NCBI GenBank assembly: GCA_030045295.1
Contig: JASIGD010000084.1
Span: 1 to 9,321, forward strand
Direction: 5' to 3'
DNA: 9,321 bases
Source of the DNA: Streptosporangiaceae bacterium
GTDB taxonomy: Bacteria > Actinomycetota > Actinomycetes > Streptosporangiales > Streptosporangiaceae
The translations under genes were made by a program, and so were the position numbers. Shown here piece after piece: positions 1-6,826 of the stretch. Below the pieces are notes generated by a model, which searched no databases, had not been told where the DNA came from, and worked only from the letters and a program-made list of their open reading frames with translations. Position 1 is the stretch's first letter, and each line of letters opens with the position of its first letter.

Positions 1-1352
1 GCGAACGACCCGCCCAGGGCGAGCGTCGCCGAGGTCAGGACCACCGTGCGCTCGCGGAACAGGCGTTCCCGCAGCACGGGGCCGACCTCGAGCGGCGCGA
101 CCCGCAGCGTGGGCGGCCGCCGTGCGTCCTCGGTGAACGGCCGGTCCAGCCAGACCACCTCGTCACGCGCGGCGACGTCGGGGCCGAACGCGCCGAGGAT
201 CCGGCCGGAGACCCGGCGCAGCTCGTCCAGGGAGGCCAGGGTCATCCGGGACGCCGCCAGCCGCTGCGGGTCCTCCTCCAGGTCCTGCGCGCCGGCCCGG
301 ACCGCCTCGGCGCAGGCTCCGGCCGCATCCTGCACCGATCCCAGCGTCGCGGCCAGCACGTCGGACAGCAGGTCGATCCGGCCGGCCGGAGCGTCGCCGA
401 GATCCACGGTGAGCGCCGCCGCCGCCTGGCGCAGGCGGTCGGCCGCCACCTGCCCCTGGGCCGCGTCCGCGCCCGCCGCTTCCCTCGCCGGGGATTCGGC
501 CAGGCGCGCGCAGCGGCGGGCGGCCACGTCCACGCCGGGACCAGACAGCTCGCCCGCCGTGGCCGAGGTCACCCGGTCCACGAGGTCGTGCGCCTCGTCG
601 ATGATCACGACGTCGTGCTCGGGCAGCACGTCGATGTCAGAGGTCGCGTCGATGGCGAGCAGTGCGTGGTTGGTAACGACGATGTGCGCCTTGGCCGCGG
701 CCTCCCGGGCCCGCTCGGCAAAGCAGCGCGAGCCGAACGGGCACCGCTGCGCGCCGATGCACTCCTGCGCGCTGACCGAGACCTGACGCCAGGCCGCTTC
801 GGGCACGCCGGGGACCAGTTCGTCCCGGTCACCGGTCTTGGTCTCCTCCGCCCATTCGTGCAGCCGCTTCACCTGCCGGCCGAGGGGCGTGGTGGGACCG
901 GCTCCCTCGGGATCCACCGGGTCGAACAGCGCGTCCTGCGGGTCCCCCGTCTTCGGGTCCGCGGTGCCGCGCTGCCGGTGCAGGCACAGGTAATTCCGCC
1001 GCCCCTTCAGGATCGCGAACAGCGGCTCCCGGCCCAGCAGCGGCTTGACCGCGGTGACCAGGCGGGGCAGGTCACGGTCGATCAGCTGGCGCTGTAGCGC
1101 GATCGTGGCCGTGGCCACCACCACCGTGCTCTCGGTGGTCATCGCGTGCCGCACCGCCGGGACCAGGTACGCCAGCGACTTTCCGGTGCCGGTTCCGGCC
1201 TGGACGGCCAGATGCTCGCCGGTCTCGATGGCCCGCTGTACTGCCTCGGCCATCGCGACTTGCCCGGGCCGGTCCTCCCCGCCGATGCCGACGACGGCAG
1301 CGGCCAGCAGATCGGCCGCGGCTGGGACGGGTTGGGTGCGGCCTGCGGGCAC
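1..1352 (-). CDS. dinG: ATP-dependent DNA helicase, DinG/XPD family (Fe-S, superfamily 2), 3' end cut off by window
   Basis: Partial gene, about 450 codons visible, running off the left edge. Seen: Walker A AGTGTGKS with its Lys at residue 58, Walker B/DEAH box in VVIIDEAHDLVDRV (DEAH 252-255), and motif LTSATL with SATL at 441-444, just before the window ends. Four cysteines at 123, 198, 204 and 210 lie between Walker A and DEAH. That is the arrangement that binds the 4Fe-4S cluster in XPD and E. coli DinG. Known of the family: 5'-3' helicases that unwind D-loops, R-loops and forked DNA in repair and replication-transcription conflicts; usual length is roughly 650-700 residues, so some 200 C-terminal residues (rest of helicase domain 2) are missing. 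The GTG at 1352 is chosen because the frame upstream has no ATG and the conserved region begins soon after; AAGG lies about 15 nt upstream, a weak ribosome site. The gene stands divergent from the DinB-like gene. No SOS/LexA-type box was visible in the shared spacer. Confidence 0.93.
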   Translation of the reverse strand, partial: MPAGRTQPVPAAADLLAAAVVGIGGEDRPGQVAMAEAVQRAIETGEHLAVQAGTGTGKSLAYLVPAVRHAMTTESTVVVATATIALQRQLIDRDLPRLVTAVKPLLGREPLFAILKGRRNYLCLHRQRGTADPKTGDPQDALFDPVDPEGAGPTTPLGRQVKRLHEWAEETKTGDRDELVPGVPEAAWRQVSVSAQECIGAQRCPFGSRCFAERAREAAAKAHIVVTNHALLAIDATSDIDVLPEHDVVIIDEAHDLVDRVTSATAGELSGPGVDVAARRCARLAESPAREAAGADAAQGQVAADRLRQAAAALTVDLGDAPAGRIDLLSDVLAATLGSVQDAAGACAEAVRAGAQDLEEDPQRLAASRMTLASLDELRRVSGRILGAFGPDVAARDEVVWLDRPFTEDARRPPTLRVAPLEVGPVLRERLFRERTVVLTSATLALGGSF

Positions 1353-1441
1353 GTTTGGAACGGTACCTTGTGCGAGCCTAGGTGGCGGTCAGCCGGGATA
1401 CGAGGCCAGGTAGATACGGCGTGTCACCACGGCCGTTCGGG

Positions 1442-1470
1442 TAAATTTTGATTTTGATTTTCAACGGGAG
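1442..1470 (+). promoter_or_regulatory. AT-rich leader with triple hexamer and ribosome binding site
   Basis: In an otherwise GC-rich spacer of 126 bp between two divergent genes there is an AT-rich run. The hexamer ATTTTG occurs at 1445-1450 and 1451-1456 and again as ATTTTC at 1457-1462. A good Shine-Dalgarno, GGGAG (1466-1470), follows, 8 nt before the ATG at 1479. TAAATT at 1442-1447 could be a -10 element, but no convincing -35 stands at the right spacing. The ribosome site is well supported; the promoter call is a guess. Confidence 0.45.
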
Positions 1471-1478
1471 TACACGTC

Positions 1479-1985
1479 ATGACCAGTGCGGAACTACTGA
1501 CGGACGCCTTCGGCCGGGTACGCCAGACCGTGCACCATGCGGTCGACGGGCTGACGGCCGGACAGCTCGCGGCCAGGCTCGATGACGACGCGAACTCGAT
1601 TGCCTGGCTGTGCTGGCACCTGACCCGGGTGCAGGACGATCACGTGGCGGACGCCTTCGCCGTGCCGCAGGTGTGGCCCGAGTTCAGCGAGCGGTTCGAG
1701 TTGCCGTTCGCGCTGGCCGAGACCGGCTACGGGCAGAGCTCACGGCAAGTCGCCCTGGTGCGGGTCTCATCGGGTGACCTGCTCACCGAGTACCACGACG
1801 CGGTGCACGCGAAGACCGTCCGGCTGGTGGCCGGCGTCACGGACGCGGACCTGTCGCGGATCGTGGACGAAGCGTGGAACCCGCCGGTGACGCTGGGCGT
1901 CCGGCTGGTCAGCGTGATCTCCGATTGCCTGCAGCACGCCGGGCAGGCCGCGTTCATCCGCGGCATCCTGCTCCGCGAGGCCTAG
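1479..1985 (+). CDS. DinB-like fold protein, DUF664 type (putative metal-dependent / thiol-transferase-like)
   Basis: 168 residues, a typical length for the family. The sequence is a small all-helical protein with the DinB-superfamily signature: N-terminal helix, then a second helix with NSIAWLCWHLTRVQDDH (His47, His55), and a last helix with DCLQHAGQAAFIRG (His153, Asp149). In DinB-fold enzymes a metal is held by a His in helix 2 and a His-x3-His pair in the last helix. Here the first of that pair is Asp149, so the likely ligands are His47, Asp149 and His153 (inference). Relatives in actinomycetes include mycothiol- and bacillithiol-dependent transferases and many proteins of unknown function; the exact reaction cannot be read from sequence. 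The start is well fixed by GGGAG 8 nt upstream. No signal peptide or membrane segment: cytosolic. The gene is transcribed away from dinG and appears to be a single-gene unit ended by the palindrome near 2090. Confidence 0.85.
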   Translation: MTSAELLTDAFGRVRQTVHHAVDGLTAGQLAARLDDDANSIAWLCWHLTRVQDDHVADAFAVPQVWPEFSERFELPFALAETGYGQSSRQVALVRVSSGDLLTEYHDAVHAKTVRLVAGVTDADLSRIVDEAWNPPVTLGVRLVSVISDCLQHAGQAAFIRGILLREA

Positions 1986-2074
1986 CTCCGCGGGGCCGGC
2001 GGCTGGCTTGCGACGCGCCACGGCGTCGTCACCGCCGGCGCCGGGCCTCTGCCCGTCACCGGTGAATTAAACGG

Positions 2075-2103
2075 CCGCGCTGGCCGGCCCGGCCAGCCTG
2101 CGG
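2075..2103. terminator. GC-rich palindrome between convergent genes, probable bidirectional terminator
   Basis: GCTGGCCGG and CCGGCCAGC (2079-2097) are perfect inverted arms of 9 bp around one central C; as RNA this makes an 8-bp stem with a 3-nt loop. The flanking CCGC and GCGG add 4 more pairs past a 2-nt bulge. It sits 90 nt after the DinB-like stop and right after the glucosidase stop on the other strand. No U-tract follows on either strand, as is common for actinomycete hairpin terminators. Its role is inferred from position and stem strength. Confidence 0.6.
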
Positions 2104-2107
2104 GTAC

Positions 2108-4912
2108 CTACGTGCCGTCCGCGCCGCGGGCCCGGCGAGCCGTGGCGATGTCGGCCATGGGCACGCCGGCCAGGCGCCGGTACGGACGGGCCATCGGCCA
2201 CCGGCGGTCCGCGAGCACGGCATCGGCATCGAACTGGCCGAGGAGCTGAATCAGCCTGGCCACCAGGCCGGTCCAGCCGGTCTGGTGCGAGGCGCCGAGC
2301 CCGGCCCCGTTGTCGCCGTGGAAGTACTCGTAGAACAAGACGAGGTCTCGCCAGTGCGGATCGTCCTGGAACAGCTTGGCCCCGCCGTAGACGGGACGCC
2401 GCCCGTCGCCGTCGCGCAGGAAGGTACTGACCAGGCGCCGCGACAGTTCCTGGGACACTTCGAACAGCGTCATCATGTTCCCGGAGCCGGTCGGGCATTC
2501 AACCTTCAGGTCGTTGCCGTAGTACCGGTAATGCTGGAGCAGGGCCCGGATGATAAGCATGTTCACCGGGAACCAGACCGGCCCGCGCCAGTTGGAGTTG
2601 CCGCCGAACATCCCGGTGGTCGACTCGGCCGGCTCGTATTGCACCCGGTACTCGGTTCCGGCGACGTCGAAGATATAGGGGTGGTCGAGGTGCCAGCGTG
2701 AGATGGAGCGGATCCCGTGCGGGCCGAGGAAGCGCTCCTCGTCCAGCATCCGGGCCAGGATGCGCCGCAGCTTGTACTCGTTCACCAGGGACAGGATCCG
2801 CCGGCCATGGGCGCCGGGCACGAGCGGGTCGGCGATATTGGCCAGCAGATCCCGGTTGCGCTCGAGGAAGGTACCCACCTGCCCGGCAATCTGCGGGTAG
2901 CGGTCGATCAGGTCGGCCTCGACCACGGTGGTGGCGCAAATGGGCAGCAGTCCCACCAGGGACCGCACCTTGATCCGGGTACCGGTGCCGTCGGGAAGGC
3001 GCAGGACGTCATAGAAGAAACCGTCCTCCTCGTCCCACATCTCGTCGGGATGCTCGCCGATCGGGTCCACCGCGGCGGCGATCCAGAAGAAGCGCTCGAC
3101 GAACTTGAGCACGAAATCCTCATAGGCCTCGTCTTGGTCCAGCAGGACCAGGGCTAGCTCGAGCATGTTCTGGCTGAACATCGCCATCCAGGCCGTGCCG
3201 TCCGCTTGCTCCAGCCGCCCGCCGGTGGGCAGGGCGGCGCTCCGGTCGAACACGCCGATGTTGTCAAGGCCGAGGAAGCCGCCCTCGAACACGTTGCGGC
3301 CGGTGGGATCCTTGCGGTTTACCCACCAGGTGAAGTTCAGCAGCAGCTTGGCGAAATTCTCCCGGAGGAACGGGAGGTCCACCTCGCCGATGTCGGCCTC
3401 CAGGCTCTGCAGGAAGAAGGCGGCGAAGGCGTGCACCGGCGGGTTCACGTCGCCGAAGTTCCACTCGTAAGCCGGCATCTGGCCGGTCGGGTGAAGGTAT
3501 TCCCTGGTCAGCATCAGGTCGATCTGACTTTTCGCGAACGCGGGGTCGACCATGGCCAGCGGAAGGCAATGGAAGGCCAGGTCCCAAGCGGCGTACCACG
3601 GGTACTCCCACTTGTCTGGCATCGACACGACGTCGTGGTTGAACATGTGGAACCACGAATCGTTGCGGGTCCCGTACCGGACCGGCGCTCGCAGCGGGTG
3701 GAAGCGGCGCTCGCGCAACCAGCGGTCCACGTCGAAGTAGTAGCACTGCTTGGACCAGAGCATTCCCGCCAGCGCCTGGCGCATGACCGCCTTGGCATCA
3801 TCGGTCACCGTCGGCGGCGTGATGGCTTCGTAGAACTCGTCCGCCTCGGCCCGCCGGAGCGCCATCAGCCCCTCCGCCTCGGCAAACGGCGCCGCGAGGT
3901 CCTCCGGGCCGTCACGGGTGAGCCGTACCGCGACCGCGGCCTGCCCGCCAGCCGGGACGACCAGCCGCACGTGCGCCGCTGCCTTGGTTCCCTCACCGTC
4001 GGGATTAACCGTGTCCGCGCCGTGCAGCAGGTGATCGCCGATGCCGTCCTTGGGGAAGCGGGTCGCAGGCTCGCCGCCAAAGACGCGTGGCACGTTCGTC
4101 TCATTCTCGCAAAACAGCAGGGCCGCTTCGGGCTCGGCGTGGAGATAGAAAACGCCGAGCTTACCGTGCTCGGCCCGGACGACCGGATGCGCCGACGGGA
4201 CGCGAGCGAGCCTGGGCTTGGGCTCGCCGTCTTCCCACGACCAATTGTTGCGGAACCACAGCGTAGGCAGCACGTGGACGGCGGCATCCCGCGCTGAGCG
4301 GTTGTGCACGGTGATGCGGCACAAAATGTCTTCGGGTCCGGCCTTTGCGTACTCCACCTCGACATCGAAATAATGGCCGTCGTCGAAGACGCCCGTATCG
4401 ATGAGCTCGTACTCAAATTCATGCCGTGACCGGGCCTGATTCACCGCGACCAGTTCGCCGTAGGGAAACTCGGCGTGCGGGTACTTGTAGAGATAACGCT
4501 GATAGCTGTGCGTCGGGAGGTTATCGACGTAGAAGTAGTACTCCTTGACGTCCTCACCGTGGTTGCCCTCGGCATTGGTCAAGCCGAACAGGCGCTCCTT
4601 CACGATCGGGTCCCGCTCGTTCCACAGCGCAAGAGCCAGGCACAGCCGTTGCTTGTCGTCGCTTATCCCGGCGATGCCGTCCTCACCCCACCGGTACGCG
4701 CGAGATCGGGCCTGATCGTGCGTGAAATACGACCAGGCGTCTCCGTTGTCGCTGTAGTCCTCCCGGACGGTCCCCCACTGGCGCTCACTGAGGTAAGGTC
4801 CCCAGGCACGCCACGGAACGCCCGCCCGGGCCTCCCGCAGCCGCTGCTCCTCGGCCGTCAGCGACGCCGGATTCGCCAGGGCGGGCTGGTCAAGCGCATA
4901 CTCATCGGGCAT
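2108..4912 (-). CDS. GH63-like (MGH1-type) alpha-glucosidase, 934 residues, cytosolic, substrate unknown
   Basis: A large glycoside hydrolase of the GH63 / clan GH-G type, with an (alpha/alpha)6-barrel in the C-terminal half. The N-terminal half (about 15-330) starts with a highly characteristic block ([18 protein letters not shown], then [20 protein letters not shown]) and looks like the beta-rich domain of the family. The barrel (about 360-900) contains [12 protein letters not shown] with W443-D444, the position of the catalytic acid in GH63 enzymes. It also has YEPAEST (E760, E763), [11 protein letters not shown] (772-780) and, near the C-terminus, GDNGAG (D867 in GDN) and [10 protein letters not shown] (873-882). 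From memory, the same layout occurs in bacterial proteins annotated simply as glucosidase and in the uncharacterised yeast protein YMR196W. Related characterised GH63 enzymes act on mannosylglycerate, glucosylglycerate or Glc3-oligosaccharides. Which glutamate is the base is not certain. No signal peptide, so an intracellular sugar or compatible-solute substrate is likely (inference). The start ATG lacks a clear Shine-Dalgarno; the conserved block begins about 30 residues in. No sugar transporter or regulator gene adjoins. Confidence 0.88.
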   Translation of the reverse strand: MPDEYALDQPALANPASLTAEEQRLREARAGVPWRAWGPYLSERQWGTVREDYSDNGDAWSYFTHDQARSRAYRWGEDGIAGISDDKQRLCLALALWNERDPIVKERLFGLTNAEGNHGEDVKEYYFYVDNLPTHSYQRYLYKYPHAEFPYGELVAVNQARSRHEFEYELIDTGVFDDGHYFDVEVEYAKAGPEDILCRITVHNRSARDAAVHVLPTLWFRNNWSWEDGEPKPRLARVPSAHPVVRAEHGKLGVFYLHAEPEAALLFCENETNVPRVFGGEPATRFPKDGIGDHLLHGADTVNPDGEGTKAAAHVRLVVPAGGQAAVAVRLTRDGPEDLAAPFAEAEGLMALRRAEADEFYEAITPPTVTDDAKAVMRQALAGMLWSKQCYYFDVDRWLRERRFHPLRAPVRYGTRNDSWFHMFNHDVVSMPDKWEYPWYAAWDLAFHCLPLAMVDPAFAKSQIDLMLTREYLHPTGQMPAYEWNFGDVNPPVHAFAAFFLQSLEADIGEVDLPFLRENFAKLLLNFTWWVNRKDPTGRNVFEGGFLGLDNIGVFDRSAALPTGGRLEQADGTAWMAMFSQNMLELALVLLDQDEAYEDFVLKFVERFFWIAAAVDPIGEHPDEMWDEEDGFFYDVLRLPDGTGTRIKVRSLVGLLPICATTVVEADLIDRYPQIAGQVGTFLERNRDLLANIADPLVPGAHGRRILSLVNEYKLRRILARMLDEERFLGPHGIRSISRWHLDHPYIFDVAGTEYRVQYEPAESTTGMFGGNSNWRGPVWFPVNMLIIRALLQHYRYYGNDLKVECPTGSGNMMTLFEVSQELSRRLVSTFLRDGDGRRPVYGGAKLFQDDPHWRDLVLFYEYFHGDNGAGLGASHQTGWTGLVARLIQLLGQFDADAVLADRRWPMARPYRRLAGVPMADIATARRARGADGT

Positions 4913-5042
4913 ACCCGGATTGTCGCATCCAGCCGCGGCGGTATGGAAGGCGGGCGCGGGGCCTGGCCGCTCGCCAGGGAAACTTGGCGCTAAGCAAACG
5001 GGGAGCAGGCAAAAATATAACAGGACAGAAATTTACGGATAC

Positions 5043-5108
5043 AGGTGGTTTACCAGGTGAGCTCAGGTCGTTTACCAGGCGAGCTCGGGTGGTTTAGAAG
5101 GCGAGCTC
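5043..5108. repeat. 22-bp tandem repeat, three copies plus a degenerate fourth
   Basis: Three abutting 22-bp units occupy 5043-5064, 5065-5086 and 5087-5108. Each has a GGTGGTTTACC-like left part (GGTCGTTTACC in unit 2, GGTGGTTTAGA in unit 3) and ends in GAGCTC. Units 1 and 2 agree at 20 of 22 positions; unit 3 agrees with each at 18. A fourth block (5109-5130) matches unit 3 at 13 of 22 and may be a decayed copy. The period is about two turns of B-DNA, so protein bound to each unit would lie on one face. The repeat lies 131-196 bp upstream of the glucosidase start, which fits a cluster of regulator sites, but a replication slippage product is equally possible. No spacers separate the units, so this is not a CRISPR array. 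Confidence 0.75.
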
Positions 5109-5384
5109 GAGAAATTGAGCAGGTCTGCTCCGTGATAGCAGCCCGGCTCCCGGGCAAACTGTGATTAAGATAAACTCGGCCCGGCCGGCTTCGTCGACCC
5201 GCGCACCGTCGCCGCCGAGGGGGCGTGCGCCTGGCCCGCGGATGGCATGATCGTGGTCGGCGTGGATCGCCGGAAGCCCGCGCCCGGGTGCGGCGGGACC
5301 CGGCCCGGGAGACCGGCGTGGCTGCGGGGGACGCAGCGCGCAGGCCAGCATCTAATCACCCGGGTCCTTGTGCTGGAAATCATT

Positions 5385-5430
5385 ATCGTGGACAGAAACG
5401 GCCGGAATCCCGAGGGTTTCTGTCCACGAT
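5385..5430. repeat. Perfect 15-bp inverted repeat, loop 16 nt
   Basis: ATCGTGGACAGAAAC (5385-5399) and GTTTCTGTCCACGAT (5416-5430) are exact reverse complements around the 16-nt GGCCGGAATCCCGAGG. The arms are less GC-rich than the region around them, and the symmetry stops sharply on both sides. It sits 154 nt beyond the stop of the SHOCT gene, so it could end that transcript, but it has no U-tract and is far from the stop. A dispersed palindromic element (REP-like or a remnant of a small mobile element) or a binding site for a dimeric protein are the other options. The symmetry is certain; the role is not. Confidence 0.7.
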
Positions 5431-5583
5431 CGTGTCGGGCGGCAGCGTCCGAGGCAGCTGCTGCGGCCGCCGGGGCCTGCGGGGCCTGCGGGGTTTCCGG
5501 ACCTGGCACCGGCACTGGAGCGGTGCTTGGTCAGCGGCCCGCGACCGAGATCACGCCGCCGACCAACGCGCTGGCGATCGCGC

Positions 5584-5988
5584 TCAGGCCAGGATCTTGG
5601 CCTTCTCGCGCTCGAACTCCTCGGGCGTGATGACGCCGCGGTCGCGCAGGTCGGCGAGCTTGGCCAGCTGATCCGCCGGGCTGGCCTGCGTACCCGCGGC
5701 ATCCTGGACGTAGGCGCGGAACGCCTCGTCCTGTGCCCGCGCGTCGCGCGCCGCGTGCTCGTGCATCTTGCCGCCCCTGGCGATCAGGTACACCAGCACT
5801 CCGACCAGCGGGATGATCAACACGAACAAGAACCACAGCGTCTTTTCCACGCCGTTCAGGTCATGGCTGCGGAAGATGTCGATGAATACCGTGATCAGGA
5901 TCCAGAACCAGAGCACCCACAGGAAGATTATGAAGATTGTCCAGAACGCGCCCAGTAGCGGGTAGGAGTAGGAACTCGCGAGCAACAT
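5584..5988 (-). CDS. Membrane protein with PLDc_N-like segment and C-terminal SHOCT domain
   Basis: 134 residues. Two hydrophobic helices are plain: about 11-38 (rich in W, F, I, L) and about 50-71 (LWFLFVLIIPLVGVLVYLIA). The stretch DLNGVEKTLWFLFVLIIPLVGVLVYLIARG resembles, in part, the PLDc_N domain found at the N-terminus of cardiolipin synthases, but no HKD phospholipase motif follows, so it is not itself a synthase. The charged linker (73-104) leads to a SHOCT domain at 105-133 (LAKLADLRDRGVITPEEFEREKAKIL), a short helical domain thought to mediate oligomerisation or protein contacts. Proteins of this layout are very common in actinomycetes and of unknown function; a membrane-anchored scaffold is a guess. 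The start is firm: AAGGAG at 5994-5999, 5 nt before the ATG. It stands alone; the next gene upstream on the same strand ends 199 bp away with a hairpin between. Confidence 0.88.
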   Translation of the reverse strand: MLLASSYSYPLLGAFWTIFIIFLWVLWFWILITVFIDIFRSHDLNGVEKTLWFLFVLIIPLVGVLVYLIARGGKMHEHAARDARAQDEAFRAYVQDAAGTQASPADQLAKLADLRDRGVITPEEFEREKAKILA

Positions 5989-6112
5989 GACATCTCCTTG
6001 GCGTCCCCAGCGCCCAGGGCGCAGGCCTAGTGGTGAATACGAGCATCATGATCGTACTGGGTCATTCGTTTACGCGTCACATGAAACGGGATATGACCCG
6101 GCCTTACCTATC

Positions 6113-6138
6113 CTCCGGGGGCGTTCATCGCCCGGGAG
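6113..6138 (-). terminator. Hairpin downstream of the cyclic phosphodiesterase gene
   Basis: CTCC (6113-6116) pairs with GGAG (6135-6138), and GGGCG (6119-6123) pairs with CGCCC (6129-6133) across a small 2x1 internal loop, giving 9 pairs around TTCAT. It starts 49 nt after the TAA of the phosphodiesterase gene read on the minus strand. No U-run follows. The rest of the 199-bp gap between that gene and the SHOCT gene shows nothing I can name beyond a short ATCATGAT palindrome near 6046. Confidence 0.4.
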
Positions 6139-6187
6139 TTCGCGGTTACGCCAGCGATACGCGGCGGCCGATTTGGTCACGGAGGTA

Positions 6188-6688
6188 TTAATCCGACAAC
6201 GGGACCCGGACGATGCGATACCAGCGGCAAACTCCGCGGGGATCCCGTGACCATAGCTCGACGGCATCGAACCGGACCGTGAGCGGCAGGCGGATTCCGA
6301 CGCGCTGGACGAGGGAATGCTTGTCCTTCTCCGGGATATCGGAGTAGAGCAGGCTCAAGTGCGGCAGGTAAGGCGAGGGGTCCAGCGCCCAGGCCCGCTG
6401 CCCAGCCTCGCGCAGGGCCAGCAGTTGCGCGGAAGGCTCCGCGCGCAGGTACAGCGAGCGGAAGTACGTCTCCTCATGTCCGATCGCGGCCAGCGTCAGG
6501 TCAACCGGCGGCACGCCGGCCGCCAGCGACGCGAGGGCACGAACGGCCAGGTCTTCCGAGCACTCGAAGGTAGCCAGCATCGTGACGTGCGGTGGGAACC
6601 GGGGCGTGCCGCAGGTGGCGGCGAGCCTGTCGATGGTGGCGACAAGCCGGTCGCGCTGGGACCCGGCGGCGGGCACCAGCCAGGTCAT
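6188..6688 (-). CDS. 2H phosphoesterase, cyclic phosphodiesterase (CPDase)-like
   Basis: 166 residues from the chosen ATG. Two catalytic H-x-T/S motifs of the 2H superfamily are visible: FPPHVTML with His34-Val-Thr36 and YLPHLSLL with His110-Leu-Ser112, about 75 residues apart as expected. The N-terminus MTWLVPAAGSQRDRL and the phrase CGTPRFPPHVTM match the plant/fungal/bacterial CPDase branch (PF07823 type), which opens 1'',2''-cyclic ADP-ribose phosphate or 2',3'-cyclic nucleotides. Substrate here is unknown; the known enzymes use the two histidines directly on the cyclic phosphate. The frame stays open upstream to a GTG at 6754, but family members begin at about MTW, and a promoter-like pair sits between the two starts, so the ATG at 6688 is preferred. 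No good Shine-Dalgarno precedes it. Cytosolic, no signal peptide. Divergent from the VOC gene. Alternative: another 2H-family RNA ligase-like protein, less likely. Confidence 0.85.
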   Translation of the reverse strand: MTWLVPAAGSQRDRLVATIDRLAATCGTPRFPPHVTMLATFECSEDLAVRALASLAAGVPPVDLTLAAIGHEETYFRSLYLRAEPSAQLLALREAGQRAWALDPSPYLPHLSLLYSDIPEKDKHSLVQRVGIRLPLTVRFDAVELWSRDPRGVCRWYRIVRVPLSD

Positions 6689-6709
6689 GAGGGGCGTCGC
6701 AATAGACGC

Positions 6710-6739
6710 AGCGTACTTAGATATTGCGGACGATGTCAG
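6710..6739 (-). promoter_or_regulatory. Candidate promoter of the cyclic phosphodiesterase gene
   Basis: Read on the minus strand, CTGACA (6734-6739, 5 of 6 to TTGACA) is followed after 18 nt by TACGCT (6710-6715, fits TANNNT), the usual primary sigma pattern of actinomycetes. A start of transcription about 7 nt further would leave a leader of roughly 15 nt before the ATG at 6688. It favours the shorter reading frame, since the GTG at 6754 would lie upstream of the transcript. Confidence 0.45.
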
Positions 6740-6813
6740 GCGGTAAGCCCGCACGACACGGTTACCGAGAAGTACCTTCTCGGTCGTGAGCCGCCCCCGG
6801 ATCTGACCATCCT

Positions 6814-6826
6814 TAGACTGGTGAAA
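6814..6826 (+). promoter_or_regulatory. Possible -10 element and leaderless start for the VOC gene
   Basis: TAGACT (6814-6819) fits the TANNNT -10 pattern and ends 6 nt before the ATG at 6826, so transcription could begin at the start codon itself. The bases just before the ATG (GGTGAA) are too close to act as a normal Shine-Dalgarno. No matching -35 is seen, which keeps confidence low. Confidence 0.33.

Larger units (their letters stand above)
4913..5583. other. 671-bp gene-free stretch with repeats and hairpins
   Basis: No convincing gene is seen: the open frames on both strands give Arg/Pro/Ala-rich low-complexity peptides that overlap one another and start without ribosome sites. Contents, left to right: a 6-bp stem CCTGGC-cgctc-GCCAGG (4962-4978); an imperfect palindrome CTTGGCGCTAAG (4983-4994) with a central CpG, reminiscent of LacI-type operators but weak; an AT-rich run AAAAATATAA (5011-5020) that could serve a promoter for the glucosidase gene, though I see no paired -35; the 22-bp tandem repeat (5043-5108); a perfect 6-bp stem GCCCGG-ctc-CCGGGC (5141-5155); a second AT-rich patch GATTAAGATAAA (5163-5174); the 15-bp inverted repeat (5385-5430); and a 9-bp direct repeat GGGGCCTGC at 5472-5480 and 5481-5489. 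It serves as the upstream region of the glucosidase gene and downstream region of the SHOCT gene. Confidence 0.6.

Noticed and set aside
46..786. 246-codon open frame on the plus strand
   Set aside because: It lies opposite the well-supported DinG helicase frame (Walker A, DEAH and four Fe-S cysteines all on the minus strand) and encodes a Ser/Arg-rich low-complexity peptide.
1353..1478. LexA/SOS box for dinG
   Set aside because: No sequence close to the actinobacterial GAAC-N4-GTTC dyad is visible in the spacer.
3206..4297. 363-codon open frame on the plus strand
   Set aside because: It is antisense to the GH63-like gene, whose conserved motifs cover the same bases; the plus-strand peptide resembles no family and is Val/Arg/Gly-rich, as expected of a high-GC shadow.
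5043..5130. CRISPR array
   Set aside because: The units abut without spacers and no cas gene is nearby.
5165..5515. 116-codon minus-strand frame in the gene-free stretch
   Set aside because: The peptide is Pro/Ala-rich low complexity, runs through the 15-bp inverted repeat, overlaps equal frames on the other strand and has no clear ribosome site.
5225..5671. 148-codon plus-strand frame
   Set aside because: It runs into the antisense of the SHOCT gene, is Arg-rich and resembles no family.
6689..6754. GTG start giving a 188-residue cyclic phosphodiesterase
   Set aside because: Family members begin near MTWLVPAAG, and a promoter-like pair lies downstream of that GTG.
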